From NCBI GenBank assembly GCA_030374765.1, contig JARGXX010000034.1:62001-126000 (forward strand): a stretch of 64,000 nucleotides of DNA, written 5' to 3'. The position numbers and the translations under genes are program-made. The DNA comes from Agarophyton chilense. Its lineage: Eukaryota; Rhodophyta; Florideophyceae; Gracilariales; Gracilariaceae. The notes under the pieces were generated by a model that saw only the letters and a program-made list of their open reading frames with translations, was not told the origin of the DNA and searched no databases. Positions 43,550 through 56,305 of this stretch are shown here, piece by piece. Position 1 is the first letter of the stretch. Each line of letters opens with the position of its first letter.

Positions 43550-46218
43550 TTCGCATTTTATACCGGATACTGCTCAAAGCCCTGAGCCAGATGCTGGAAA
43601 AATGGCTTGTTGCCAAAAAAACCGAGCATTTGCTTGAGCACGGAAGCTTCTTCACTGACAATGTCCTTGATGACTTTGGAGCTAAGGATGCGCTGTAGCT
43701 TGCGACGAGCGATAAACAAATTGCGAGCATCTGCCACGTCTGCTACGAGCACATTTACATGTAGCTTTCCATCGATGGGATTGGCGAAGCCCTTTTCCAT
43801 CTCACATGCTGACATGATGTCATTTCCATATAAGTCATTGCTTATTGTTACAGCCATGTAAACAGAGCGGTCAGCGGTGAAGTCTGCACTAGCTGCCGAC
43901 TTGACCCTCAAGAAGTCACTGTGAATGATGTTATCCTTTGACTCAACTGCGTTTTAAGTGTGACGACGAGGTGGCACGGCATGGAGTGGGATGTGAAGCT
44001 GCTTGCAATAATCTCGGAATGCTCCAAGAAAAAACGCTTTGTCTCCTCTGATGGCTTGTGGGTGCCAGAATTGGGCCACCCAATTTGCCTCAAACCCCGT
44101 AACTTCCTCCTGCATAAACGTGGACTTATCCACGTGGCCAGTGGAGTAGTAAGACACATTGGCCATCGAATGTAGCACGCAGACTTGATCCAGAAACAAG
44201 TGTTTAATACATACTACGTGGTTAAATGCCTTGTTCAACGATTTGATCGACAACTTCCTCGTTGGAGGTGGAACTGCAGTAGACTGACAGGCTGTGCAAT
44301 CGTTCACCATGTCTGCCACGTACTTGGCGAAAGTGCGGTTCCACAGTTTGTTACGATGAAGCAATGGCTTAAAGCCCAAAACACAAGCGTTGCCGCAAGC
44401 ATGCGTGTGCAACTTGTCAATGATAGCTTTCACATCGGCATACGGCGACTTCTCGAGCGCAACGGCCGACAATCAGTATGGCGTAGTTCCAAGTATCGAT
44501 TGGATTATTCGAAACGTTCTACAAGAATGTAAGATAGGAATCCGCCATCAACGATTGCCAGACAATCGTTAGCGCTGTGTTGATTGCGGACGCTGACGGA
44601 ATGACTGCGTGGACTGTCTACGGATCGCAAAACACGCAAGGGATGACAGGCACCGAAATCCCTGAGAACTTCTCTGGGGATGCCCGCCCACCGCCGTCGC
44701 ACTTTTGCCGTCGGCATGGGCTTTTGTTTACTCTTACTTTGCCTCCGTTCTGGCAGTTCGATTGTACCGTACTGTAGTCCAAAGAGTAGTGTAGTGCCAC
44801 TCGATAATTTAGTTTGGCAATTTCGATCCTTTGATCTACGGCGCATTTACCTGCGCCAATGTGGCGCACGCGCCATCAACGCGCTGTCAACATCGAAGCA
44901 CAGAGCGTTCATACCAATATGAACAATGTTCGCCTTTCGGATGACATTTCTCCGGATCACTCACTCTGATGAGCCCTTCGAGCACTAAGTGGGTGATGTT
45001 GATGTCTTTCCCGAGATCGTACCTGGTGCGCAGGGCTATCGAGCCAAGTTTGCCGCGCGAGGGGGCTTACATGTGCACCCACGCCATACAAAGACCTGGT
45101 TTGGTAGTTGAGAGATTCAGGAATCGGTTCAAGTGAAGTGTCGGGAGCTAATTAGAGTTTGCTACATCGGAGGTGCAGCTCGACTTGTCCGATGGAACTG
45201 AACGATGCGCCGTCAACTTGGCGAGGACCGATATGGGCGGGCGCGTAGTTTTCGGAGACAACTGGCCAGGGTGGCACAGTTAAAGAAGAGAGCCTTCTTC
45301 CGGGCATCAATCTGCTGTCCATACTTGTTCCCCGGCGACGTCTTCTGCGATGGAGCCGGGGAGTCGACGCAGCGGAAATGGGCGGGTAAGGAACTATCTC
45401 GGATGTGGTCTTTTCCATAGACCAAACTTTCCGCAAATGTCACAAGAAACGCGCATGGACAGCCATGCACCCTTATTGTGACGTTTGGGGCGGTTCTTGT
45501 TGCGAGTCCGGAGCTGTGCTGCATTGGCAGCGATCGGAAGCGTATTCCGGGAGTCGCTAGAGTGTGCATGAGAGACTATATCACACTGGTGGAGGACAGA
45601 CATGGTTTTCTCATACGAAACAGCGGTAAGGTAGTCCGTCGTCATCGGCACAGCAGACAAGGTGCTTCTGTTTGATGTCGCCGCAAGCTTCGATACGCGC
45701 TGTTAATTGTCGATAGATGAGTTTCCCAAAACCATGAAGGCTGTCAGCGACTCGGGCAGCTTTGCAGATCCAGACTGGGGGTTAGATTTAGACGCCTGTG
45801 CATCGAATCTTAGTTCGAAGTTGCGAAAGGTTTCATGTGTGAAGCTCTTCACGTTCAGAAGCGTTATAAAGTTGCCATAAATCCCCCTGACTTCGGACTG
45901 CGAATCTATATTGTAGATGGGTTTCGTGATGTTGTCGGCTCCTCCATCTGAAGCAATATCTTCGCCACCAATCGCAGAACAAAGATCTAGAGCCCATCTA
46001 TACAGCTGGCCTTTCAGAACTATGCCGCAAAGGGGTGAAGCCATCTTGTTCGAGTTCTTCTCGGGCAATTTTTCGTGGAACAAAGTCCGTAATGCCATCG
46101 ACTTTTCATAGTTTTTCTGGTTGCTTTTGCCGTCAGTCTACGGGACGTTTTTCAGGGCCCATGAAAAACGTGGAAGGCTGGGCATGCGAGAGAATGAGGC
46201 TCGGTCGGGGCCCATATC
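43550..46218 (-). mobile_element. Copia fragment K, gag to integrase
   Basis: Minus-strand Copia remnant of the Copia A type. From the right: primer-site relic ATATGGGCCC (46206-46215) overlapping the gag start; gag about 45700-46210 (EKLPEKNSNKMASPLCGIV, LKGQLYRWALDLCSAI) with a zinc knuckle near 45420 (CDICGKFGLWKRPH); protease region near 44900-45000 (INITHLVLEGL); integrase 43580-44470 (HTHACGNACVLGF, CTACQSTAVPPPTRK, VTGFEANWVAQFWHPQAI, ISNDLYGNDIMSACEMEKGF). Reverse transcriptase and RNase H are not seen. It is heavily broken, with more than ten interruptions. Old. Confidence 0.8.
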
Positions 46219-47158
46219 TATGAAAACTGATGCATGTTGACGCATATGTCTATTGTGATGTATTTTATTTAGGGGACGTTTCATTGTTTGAATATATTTA
46301 AATCAACTGTATTTGAACGGTTGGTAACTATTTTTGTTGTTCCACATAGGTCATGTTCTTGTTTGTTTGCTAAAGTCACCGATCACCATTTTTTCTTGAT
46401 TCAACTTGATACAGCTACCACTTCTAATCTGCTTGACACTAATACAAGTTCCCACACTTTATATTATGATTAAGAACTGAGCGGGGTAACAATAGTAACT
46501 ATGTTTCTGATAAAAATGTGGTGCAAGTCGTTGCTCGGTAATCATATTACCTGATGTGTCATCTTGCTGCGTTCATGTAGACAATAGTAAATGCTCATGT
46601 GAATGCACTTACAAATTCAAGTCGAAGATGGGCGTCAGAGCACGAGAGGGCTCGCGTGCGCATTATATGGCTTCCTGTATCTAACTGCCGACATTCATAC
46701 CGACCGTCAGCCCTATCGCTGCGGGTGTCTCTTTCGCTTTATTTCCTCAGCGTAGCGGACAATTCTTGCATGGCCTTGCCGCTCGCGGACACTTCATCAC
46801 GGCGATTGAGACCAAAAAATAACACACGAAGGTTAACAATTGAAAATGGATTACTACTGGCTTTTACCAGAGATGGCGTCGCTCCCAACACATAGATGGG
46901 CTAGAGGGTCATGCAGGCGTACTTGGTTTGGAATAGGCCGTCTCTAAAAGCATAGCAGGTAGAAGTTTGGTATTGCTTTCTGATTCAACCACTACAATTG
47001 GTGTGTTTTCCAATTGCCGGTCTTCACCTACAAATCTAGCTGTACCTGTTCGTCGATTTGCTGCCGTCACAAGAGCTCATGACTTCTTTCTACTTATTCT
47101 GCACAAACCATCCCGCTTGAACCCAGCTGATCTTCCCTAACGCCCCCAATAGTAAAAG
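46219..47158. other. No gene recognised; may include the lost LTR of Copia K
   Basis: AT-rich DNA right of the Copia K primer site, the expected place of its LTR, but no second copy exists in the window to prove it. Nothing else supported. Confidence 0.35.
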
Positions 47159-48180
47159 ATGCTCCTGTCTAGTGAAACCTCTAAGGCCTTTCATCGTCGC
47201 CGCGCTCTCCTAAAGAACAATAGTTCTTTACTTCCATCACCACTTCAACAAGATTCGCCTCCGATCGCTCCGCGAGAACCACTTCAAACGATTAACACCA
47301 TCTTTTGTGATTCTGAGCTCAGATACCAATCCGAATACGGTACAACCATATTTCAATTCTACCCACTTCTTTCCGGGCGCATGAAATCTCAAACACCTCG
47401 TAGATACCTCATGGCCTACTAATCGTTTCTTTCGTTATTTAAAAATATGCCAGACACCGTCGAAGATTTCGATCATACCCTCCTTCGCTATATCGAAGAA
47501 TCATGCAATCAGCACCCACCACCTGGAAAAAGACAGGAAGTGATTAATTTACTCTTTCATATCTGTTTAGTGGTTCCAGACCTGCGCTCCCGCCTAATAA
47601 TTGGGCGACGGACCGTTGGAGCTTGGAAACATTATGTCCACACAACGACTGTCTGCCGTTAACCCGTCATAAAATGCTGGCCATCGCACCTCGGCTCGGA
47701 GAGAGAGGCCTCCACGACGCGGCTGTTGCTCTAACAGTAGCTCCGGGCGCCTACTTGTGTGCATCTTAAAGTCTTTCTACCCGAATGCAAGATGTCGCAC
47801 TCCCCAGGGACATTCGATCTCGCAGCATCAGCGCATCTCAATCAACTGGAATTGGGATTGCACACAGAAAAGAGGCGTAGAATCAGTTCACACATAATCA
47901 TGACCTTTTGGTCGTTTCACCTATTTCATTATACCTCGTACCACGTCGGCCCGTAAAGATCTTCCACATAATTTGCAATGCATATTCACAAATCATTAAA
48001 GACGCCGCACAGTTTCTTGGGCTCTTAGGCACACTCACACCGCATATGGCGCGTACTGGAGGAGTTTTGCATGCCTCCTGAAATTTTACTTTTACAGAAA
48101 TTTTTGCTACACATGGGCATAGGGAATCCATTTCGTCGCTGCTCTATTATCTTAAGAACGGGAGATCCTTTCTTCAAAAT
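47159..48180 (+). pseudogene. Tyrosine recombinase relic
   Basis: Pieces in order on the plus strand resemble a eukaryotic tyrosine recombinase. A core-binding-like region at 47447-47660 reads VEDFDHTLLRYIEESCN, VINLLFHICLVVPDLRSRL and RTVGAWKHYV. A catalytic-domain start near 47670-47790 reads LAIAPRLGERGLHDAAVAL. Near 48010-48075 comes AQFLGLLGTLTPHMARTGG, which holds the His-x-x-Arg signature, and a further helix near 48090-48180 precedes the Gypsy G LTR. It is broken, with several interruptions. Such recombinases drive Crypton and DIRS-type transposition and also occur as lone genes in algae and other protists; which applies here cannot be told. No inverted or split direct repeats were identified. 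Confidence 0.55.
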
Positions 48181-48194
48181 ATCACGCTAACCAC

Positions 48195-48546
48195 AGAAGA
48201 TATCTCAGTTCTCTCTCGATTTGCTGTTGATACTACGACAATTCTGGCGTTTTTTTGAACCCATCGCACCTGCATCGGGAACCCAGCGTTTCCCGAACAG
48301 GAAATACCAAATTATGGTAGAGAGGAAATCACGCTCGGACCACATTCAGTCGTGGGTGGCCTACAAAAGAGTAATAGCGCAACCCAGAAACACTATAAAA
48401 AAGCCAACCTCCAGACAGAGCTGTTTGGAGGAAGGGGGAAACCTCAGTGGGAGAGAAATCTCTGGGAACTTGGTGCCTGCTCTATCCTTGCTTTTTTGGT
48501 CAGATCGCCGGTCGTCTTATCTCGCCTGCGCATCGTATTCGATCAA
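48195..48546 (+). repeat. Gypsy G 5' LTR (approximate)
   Basis: Shares AATTCTGGCG, the GGAACCCAGCGTTTCCC region, CTTGGTGCCTGCTCT and the GCCGGTCGTCT segment with 54275-54644 at roughly three bases in four. Followed by AAGCGCTTTG, as in Gypsy F. Confidence 0.75.
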
Positions 48547-51429
48547 CAAAGCGCTTTGCGAAACGGCAAATCGTACCGATTCGTTGCGAGGACAAATGTA
48601 TCCATGTACGGGCTGGCTAACACTATACAGCCTCCGACTCTGGCGAAAGCCACACAGCCGGAACTAATAAGATTAGAGACAGATTATTCAGCTTACATTG
48701 AGCGTGTGAACGACATGAATGCAGGAAAACAGAACAATCACAAGATCAAGGCTGCGTCCGTTCCGCAGTGCATCAAGCCGAAACTCCTGCACAGCCTTTG
48801 CATCCTAGGTAGGATAGCAGGGGCTGCAAAAGTGGAAGAAGTAACAGAAGAAGCCTTCAAGGAATGGTTCGACTCTCGCTTGGCTCATACCTCTCGAGAT
48901 CTGAACGATCGCGTCGAGGAAGCAATCGCTAGAGCCAAATAACAGTTGCTCCCAAGGGATACAGCTGGAATGGCCGAACAATTTGTGCTCGACCTCATAA
49001 CTACTCTCGACGAACACAACGCTTCGGCAGTTATCACAGAGAAAGAACAGTGTAAGCAACTTGTAATGAAACTGGTACACAGACTCGAACCCCCCCGATC
49101 TTAAACAGCTCGTCAGAGACCAAATGGGCGTGTGGACCGCAGAACAGAAAAGAAATCTTACTTTCTTCGCGAACACCTTGGAATCCATTGAAGATCAAGT
49201 GCACGCCGTCCGATCTGCTGCGTTGAAGTTCAAACGAAAATATGGTCACAGACATACAAGAGACACGCAGAGTGGTCGTTCACGGGAACCACCAAAAAAA
49301 AGCAAAAATCTTTCAGTTCTCTCCGCGACCGTCTTGGTAAGAGAGAGAAATTGGACAACTCAAAGAATAAAGGCATTCAAGGAGAGTGGAACAAACCGTG
49401 TCTCAACGACGATTGTGATGGAGCCCACCGTATCAGAAAATTTCTCATCACCCCAAAGAAAAAGCAAAACGAAGTTTTGAAGAAGCTGTTTGGCAACAAG
49501 GAGCGGCGAGACAAGAAAACGAAGCTTGCGTCCGTCCGCTCAGTTTCCCACACTAACCCGAACGAGGATGATGGACGGTACTCGATACTTCTCAACGATG
49601 TGAAAGAACTGGCTCTCGGGGACTCCGGAGCCAATTTTTCTACAATATCCCAAACAGTATTCGAGGAGATTCAGAAACAACGTCTCATTACATCGTTCAA
49701 ACGGTTCAAGACGCCAATGATTCTTGAGCTAGCACTCAAGGAAGAAAACCGGGCAAGTGGCTCCACAACGTCGGGAAAAACTCAACTGGCGCTGACCATC
49801 GTGCTACCAAACACGGGCATACTCGTACGCATCCGGGACGTGGACTTCCTGGTCGCAGACGGGGACATGACAGAGGTACTGATCGGAAGAACATTGCTCA
49901 GAACAATTGGGTTCCATCTCGGAAGACACCTCGAGGACGTAGGAACAGCTATTGATGGTATGTAAGAGAAGGAATTGAGGGCAAAGACTGTCCGACTTTC
50001 CTCGACAGCCTTCAAGGGGCTGAGCTACCAAGAGGCCGAAGACGATCCGATAGAGCCACTGGAGTGCCTGAAAGCCGAAATTGGAGTCAATTAAGATGAA
50101 TCTATCGTCGAGGCAATGAGGAAGGCAGTCGAAGAGACCAGGAGCAATGGAATCTACTCAAAAGGAGCCGGAATGTTTAAAATTTTTTTTGGGAGGCCAT
50201 CATGATTGTTTTCAGATCAAACTTGGCCCAGATCAACCAGCGAAGGTACGCCCGCTTTCTGTGAATCTGAGGCCAAACGCACAACCGTTTCGATGTGCAC
50301 AGCGTCGCTATGGCCCAAACCAGCGGGTTTTCATTCGTCACACTGTAAAGCAACTGGAAAATTCGGAGCTGTGTACAAGAATCCCAATACTCGTTGGGCC
50401 AGTCCAGCATTGGCGGTACCGAAGCCTGGAACAGACAAACTACGGTTCCCCGTAGATCTGCGACGAACAAGTGCCAGAACGCTCCCTCTATAGTCAGCGA
50501 TGCCTAATCTGGAGTCCATGCTTCAAGACTGTAGCGAAAGCAAGTGCTTTGCGAACATTGATTTCACGCATGGCTATTGGCAAATACCGCTAGATACTGC
50601 CTCTCAAGAAACCATGGCAATACAAATTCCAGACGGATTTTATGCCCTGACAAGGACACTGCAAGGAGTAACAGACTCCGGGAATCATTTCCAATCTGTT
50701 ACCAGTGAACACTTTGCTGAGAGGGTTAAGCGCATGATACAGTTGTGGGATTATTTTCTGATGTACTCGAAATCTGAGGAGAACCTGCTCGAGGACATTG
50801 AAGCTTTCCAAACTGTCTGTAAGGAGGTAGGCTTAAAGGTCAACCGCGCTAAGTCTTGTTTTTTCTGTAAGTAAGCGAAGTACTGCGGCAGGATCTCATC
50901 AAAAGAAGGGGTTCGTTTTGATCCACGAAATCTTGAACCCCTCCTCAATATGCACAGGAAAGAGATGGCGAGCGATTTACAGCAGTTTCTGTGTGCCGCT
51001 AACTGTATGCAGAATTCTTCACCCAATTTTCCCCAGACAGTCCAACCTCTTCACGACTCACTGGAAAGCGCGTACAAAAAGCCTGGAAAACGGACGAAGA
51101 ACGCAGTAGAAAAGTTTCGCAGCAGTGATTCTTTGGGGACCGAACACATCGTTGCATTCGATACCGTGAAAACTCAACTGGAAGCCGCTACCAAACTGGC
51201 TCTCCCCAAAAAAGGCTACAAGACGTGACTGTTCACGGAAACTTCCGAATTACATTGGGCGGCTATCCTGACGCAAACGGCTGAATCTGAGTCAAGCAAA
51301 CCGATAGAATATCAAAGGCAAGAACCCATGTGTTTTCTATCTGGAGCTTTCACGGGTTTCTCCCAGAGATGGAGCGTCCCAGAGAAAGAAGGATACGCGA
51401 TCGTCGAGGCCATTTGCCGAATGGACTAC

Positions 51430-51870
51430 CGAACTGCCTGTAACGCAACGACTGGTGGGTCAGCGTACTGGTCTCAACCTGGGTTAGCGTGGTAGAGCGG
51501 ATTCTACGGTTCGTATCCTCGACAGCGGCACTCCCAGAGTACTTGGTGCAATCGGCTGTCGTTTACTGCGTAGTCTAACAGGTTGGAGCTACGGAAACGA
51601 TGGCTTGAAGACCAATTGGTAGAACTTATATACCAAAGGGGGTAATTAAGTATCCAAACGGTACCTACCTTACTCTAAGGGAGAAGGGTCACTCGAGCCA
51701 AGTTAATAACAATGGCGTGGCGCTAAGATCTCCCTGGCATTGTAATGCTAATCTATCATAATAACTAAAAAATTTAATTCTCTAAATGGGACCAACTGAG
51801 GTCAGCCAGTCCACTTGGCGTCTGTAAGATACCTCACGCCCCGGCGGCTTACGGGACTCGACCTTAATTG
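51430..51870. repeat. About 440-bp insertion of unknown type in Gypsy G
   Basis: Gypsy G RNase H coding similarity stops at about 51430 and resumes at about 51870 when compared with Gypsy F. The insert has no open frame. It contains TAGCGTGGTAG (51485) and GGTTCGTATCC (51508), each one base from the RNA polymerase III A-box and B-box consensus, but only 23 bases apart, closer than in tRNAs. A SINE or a solo LTR is possible. Flanking TAC trinucleotides are too short to prove a target duplication. Confidence 0.5.
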
Positions 51871-53229
51871 CTACTCCTTCACATTGCCGGAAGAACTATT
51901 TCAATATTCACAAACCACGCCAACCTTTTGTACATCAACGTCTCGTTTGGACAAAACCCTGGCATCGCGCGACATACGGCAAACAAACTTGTGCTTTGGG
52001 CTTTGAATTTTAGCGCATTCAGCTACATGATCGAACATGTTTCGGGAGAGAAGAACGTATGGGCCGGTATGCTGACCCGATGGGCGATCCAGCCAACAAG
52101 AACAGTAACCCAGTTAAAAATAGGACGTATAAGCGCGCTAATGGTTGCTCCAATCAGTCCAAGTATCAACGTGGAATTCGACTGAACTATGGAGAAAGAT
52201 ATCATTTCGTCGCAGACAATCCATTCCTCCGAAGCCTCAAAAGCCTTTTCAAAAGAAAGTCACCCATGGAGACTGGCTTTTGGGCAAATCTGGATGCCGG
52301 ACACTTCTCATGAAATTCGTCTTCGAATTTTGATAGCTGTGCACACAGCAAGAGAAAGGCATGGGGCATTCGAGCCAACCGTCGCATACGTATCTGAGCA
52401 CTTCTGGTGAAAGAAACTCCGTGAAGATGTCCAGCAATTTGTTGGATCCTGTTTTCACTGCATTGCCACCGAGTCTGGTTCTACAGTGCCCAGGCCTTTC
52501 GAACAAGCCATGCACGCTAGCAGACCAAAGAAACTGATTCATTTCGACTACTTTTTTTATGAAAAACGGAGAGGGCGATCTTCTGTACGTTTTGATCGTC
52601 AAGGACGGTTTGTCAGAATATGTATGGCTTAAGGCCACAGCTGAAGCAGACGCTGAAACCACAGCAGCTATTTTGATGAACTAGTTTGCTTCATTTTTTT
52701 ACACCAAAGTGCTTGGTATCGTACAAGGCAAGCCACTTTAGGAACCAGCTCGTGGAAAAGATATCCAACGCCTTGATGGCTCGTCATCATTTCACTGTTT
52801 TGTATTTCCCGTGGAGCAATGGACCGGTGGAGGTCGTCTGCCGTGAACTCTTGAGAACTGCACGGGCTACATTTTCCGAGTTTCAATATCCACCAAGAGC
52901 ATGGCCACCAGTACTACCTCTCATACAATCTGCCCTAGATAAATCACAGACACGTAAACTGAACGTAAATTGTCTTCTGACAGTCTTCACTGACCTTCCA
53001 AGAGACTCTCCGCTTTCTTTCATCGTCAAAAACCATCATCTTAAGAACCCCAAGTGTATGGAAAAAGAACGCAGAAAGGCAGTTATCGAGTGGAAAAGAC
53101 TACAAACATCGCTCTCTACGTTACATACGAAATTGCGCGTAGAGGGATCGAAAACATAGGAAGGCATATGTTGACGTACAAAACCGTAAACCTGGCCTAA
53201 ACCTCGCGAAATTTTCGAAAGATGTCGTA

Positions 53230-53831
53230 TAGTGGCAGAAAGTTGGACCTTTGAGGTTGTCGATGTACTACACTGACCTTGTAGGTGATGGAAGCGAAAG
53301 AACATCGGCCACGCAGCTTCGGGCGAGCTACCATCTACGTGTTGTCAGCCACGTGTAGTGTTGACATGTAACTTCTGGTTGACTGATTGTTAGTAATTGT
53401 AATTGTAATTATATTTATTGTAGTACAGTAGTGGAGTGGCCACCTGGCACTGTAGCCAGTGCTGGCCAGGTCTCTGACAATAGGTCAGAGACCGTGCCTT
53501 GCTGGCACCTCCCGGGTGATTTGGAGAGTGCAGTCCACTGCACATAGGGAACTGCACCTCCCCCACCCTATTCTGATAAAGGCAGGCACCATTTGGGTCA
53601 CAACTATACCTTTTGGTTCATTGTTTCTCAACTAATACATAGTTTTTACCGCGCGTCGACGCCTATCATCGTTCCCCTACACGGTATAGGCTAATGTCTC
53701 CGCTGTTTGCCCCTGCGGGTTGTAACGGTGCATTGGTACCATCGAGGTTTATTAGGTCTACCTTTTAAGGTTGAGGGTCACCAAGCTCCCGGGACAAGAC
53801 AGTAGCAGACCCCAGAGGTGATTGTACGACA
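53230..53831 (+). mobile_element. Gypsy H tail and LTR inserted in Gypsy G
   Basis: Between the integrase and chromodomain parts of Gypsy G lies about 600 bp that is not Gypsy G: an integrase C-terminus (FEVVDVLH, LVGDGSERT, QLRASYHLRVVSHV, stop) followed by a 473-bp LTR (53359-53831) matching 61-532. Gypsy G coding similarity resumes near 53850. The insert is the 3' end only of a Gypsy H copy. This LTR has an extra pair of short inverted repeats (CTGGC/GCCAG, ACCTGGC/GCCAGGT, 53442-53471) just before the shared hairpin. Confidence 0.75.
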
Positions 53832-54274
53832 AAAGAAGACTCTGTACTTCGCGATATTTTACTGAAACAAATTGAATCTAAAATGAATCTCAAGTGGTGC
53901 GGACTATGCTGTGTCACGTTTTGTCGATAAAAATACGTTTTTGAAGTTGAAATCTTGTTAACGGGAAAGAAAAAGTGGGTACTCGGGCACCTGCTGAAGT
54001 TTTTCAGTAACAAGGATTTTGAAGTCACTCAAGAACTTAAAGACCACTTAGTCTATCAGACAAAGAAGTTGATTACAAATGAAGAATTTCAGGACATCTG
54101 AAGATGAGCTGGTATGATCTAGATACTCTTGAAGTGCAAATGCTTTAGCAACGAGGACGCATATTGGGTTTCAATCGAATCTTCGAAAATTGATATTTAC
54201 GGTGATGCTAAAGGAATATATTGAAGAGCTCCAATCGGCCGGAACCTAAAAGCAGCGCAGATTGGCAAGTAACA

Positions 54275-54644
54275 TCTATCTGTAATAACCAGACAAAGCG
54301 ATCTGATTATGGAGGACTGTTGAAACTTCGATCATTCTGGCGTCTATTGAACCAATTACACCTGCATAAGGAACCCAGCGTTGCCCAAAAAGAACTTCAA
54401 ATTCAAGGTATAGTGAAAATCGCGCTCGTAACCCGCACAGTCGTGAATGGCCTATATCATAGTAAATACGCAATGCAGAAAAACAATAAACAAACCAACA
54501 TCCAGACAGATCTTTCTGAAAGAAGAAAACAACCTCAAAGGGAAAGTCATCTCTGGAAACTTGGTGCCTGCTCTTTTTGGCCTATTTGCTCTAACTCTCG
54601 CTGGCCGGTCGTCTGATCTTGCCTACGCATCGTACTAGATCATC
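54275..54644 (+). repeat. Gypsy G 3' LTR (approximate)
   Basis: Diverged copy of 48195-48546, placed just after the chromodomain remnant. Ends near ATCATCA at 54644. Confidence 0.75.
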
Positions 54645-56305
54645 ATATGCCCAAAGGGAATCCTCTTTTATGACAAACGCGCCTTCAAATACAATCTAGA
54701 ACAATACACAAGCCACTGCCAGAACTTTGCCTTTTTGTAGAAGTATGAGTCGGGAATGCTGGTTGCGAACTGGACGTTCTTTCTTGTACCGTCCGACCAG
54801 CTGCGCTAATGATACGTTTGGCCCCCGCCTCTTCAGAGTCAACGCTTAAAAGTGCTGCGACGCCTGTGAAGGCTTTATGGATCCACAAGCTATGCAAAAA
54901 AGGTCTTTTGGAGTTCGCTGCTACATTCCTGGCACCATCTGAAGCACAAGCAAACGATTAAGAACATTAAATATATTTGGAATGAATAAGTGTTCAATAA
55001 CTAGATTATGCGAGAGCCATTCTTTTTTCGTCCACTTGAAGGTTCGACATTTATTAGAATTTTTTGAGGATTGTATAGAATCTTTCTGCGAACGACTAGA
55101 GCTGACGGTATAATTGGTGTTTTCCGAGTCTCCACATCCAGGTTACAGGTTTTTACGTTTTTTGAAATGTCACTCCTTGCCATTATTTGCCATTCAGAAA
55201 ACACAAAGGCTCATATGCACAATAGCCGTACAGCGATATTCAGGTCATTTTGAATATGTTAGCATTTTTGAAACTTTCGAGTGTGACGAGTGTTTGTGAC
55301 CACCTTTATCACACATCATGACAATGCAATGTGTGTAACAATTTTGAAAATAAAAGGCACTCGACAGACATCGGCAATTTTTGAATTTTGGGCTTTCAGT
55401 GCACACTTGAACGTGCAAGGGGAGCGAAAAACAAAGGAATAATTATATGACAGCATCCCTTTCAACCATTTTCTAGGTTTTGTCTGTAAGTGAGGCAACA
55501 AATTCGCTCGATCTTCTACTTAAAAACACGTGTCCCCTCGGACTCCCTGTTTCGTGGGGTGAAGATGTTTTGCGTTGCATGGTAACGGGGATTCCAACGA
55601 TCTCGACAAGAAATTGATGCATGCACATTCGTGCATGCTCATACAGTGCATGCTAGCAAACTTCGCTGATGCTTCCAGAACATCATATGCCGCATCTTCG
55701 ATAATGGTTTCAAGTGGACTGGAAAGGCGCAACCAAACTCATGACACAGCAATGCTTTGATTGTACATCATATGAATATGAACGATTCCCGCAGCACAGC
55801 ATTGTTACCTTTTCAAAGCATCCCAAACAGCTGCTAATCAGTGAAGGAATACATTTGGTGGCATGGCCATAGCCCGGCATGAAGGGTTTTTGAATGCTTC
55901 TAGGCATGAAAACGGAGGGGAAAATTCAACTCCCATACTTTGATACAAAAAATGCAAAACACAAACACAATACCACAGACACTGCTGCCTAACTACCTCT
56001 TTTGTTTACAGAGTCTTGTTGTTCTGAATACAGATTCAAGGCAAGACTGCCTTCAATATCGTTGCTTGGCATCATATCAAAAGTACACCTACACGCTTCG
56101 GAGCAGAACAATTGCGCCCAGCATTTCATAAGCTAGCAATCTTAGGCATGATTCGGAAGGTACATAAGCAGAGTTTGCCAAGTTCCGGAACCCGCCCCAT
56201 GGAGGGAAGTCATATGCTTGGTAAGGAGCGTCCTGCAACGTTTCTAGTTTGTGTTTTGTATTCTTTCATCGATATTTTCCAATCTTGAACCCTTTATCTC
56301 GTCGA
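54645..56305. other. No gene recognised
   Basis: AT-rich, with only short frames lacking domains. A plus-strand promoter for gene 4 is expected at the right end, but no TATA box stands out. Confidence 0.4.

Larger units (their letters stand above)
48195..54644 (+). mobile_element. Gypsy element G with chromodomain, old, with two insertions
   Basis: A degenerate relative of Gypsy F. LTRs are about 48195-48546 and 54275-54644, both ending in ATCA(A/T)CA; they are strongly diverged, so their left ends are approximate. Parts: gag about 48600-48950 (LETDYSAYIERVNDM); protease near 49612 (LALGDSGANFSTI); reverse transcriptase about 50230-50960 (NIDFTHGYWQIPLD, LQGVTDSGNHF); RNase H about 51120-51440 and 51870-52110 (IFTNHANLLYINVSFG); integrase about 52320-53230 (CFHCIA, YFPWSNGPVEVVCRE); chromodomain region about 54000-54230. 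It is interrupted by an unknown insert (about 51430-51870) and by a Gypsy H tail plus LTR (about 53230-53831). More than a dozen breaks. Older than Gypsy F. Confidence 0.85.
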
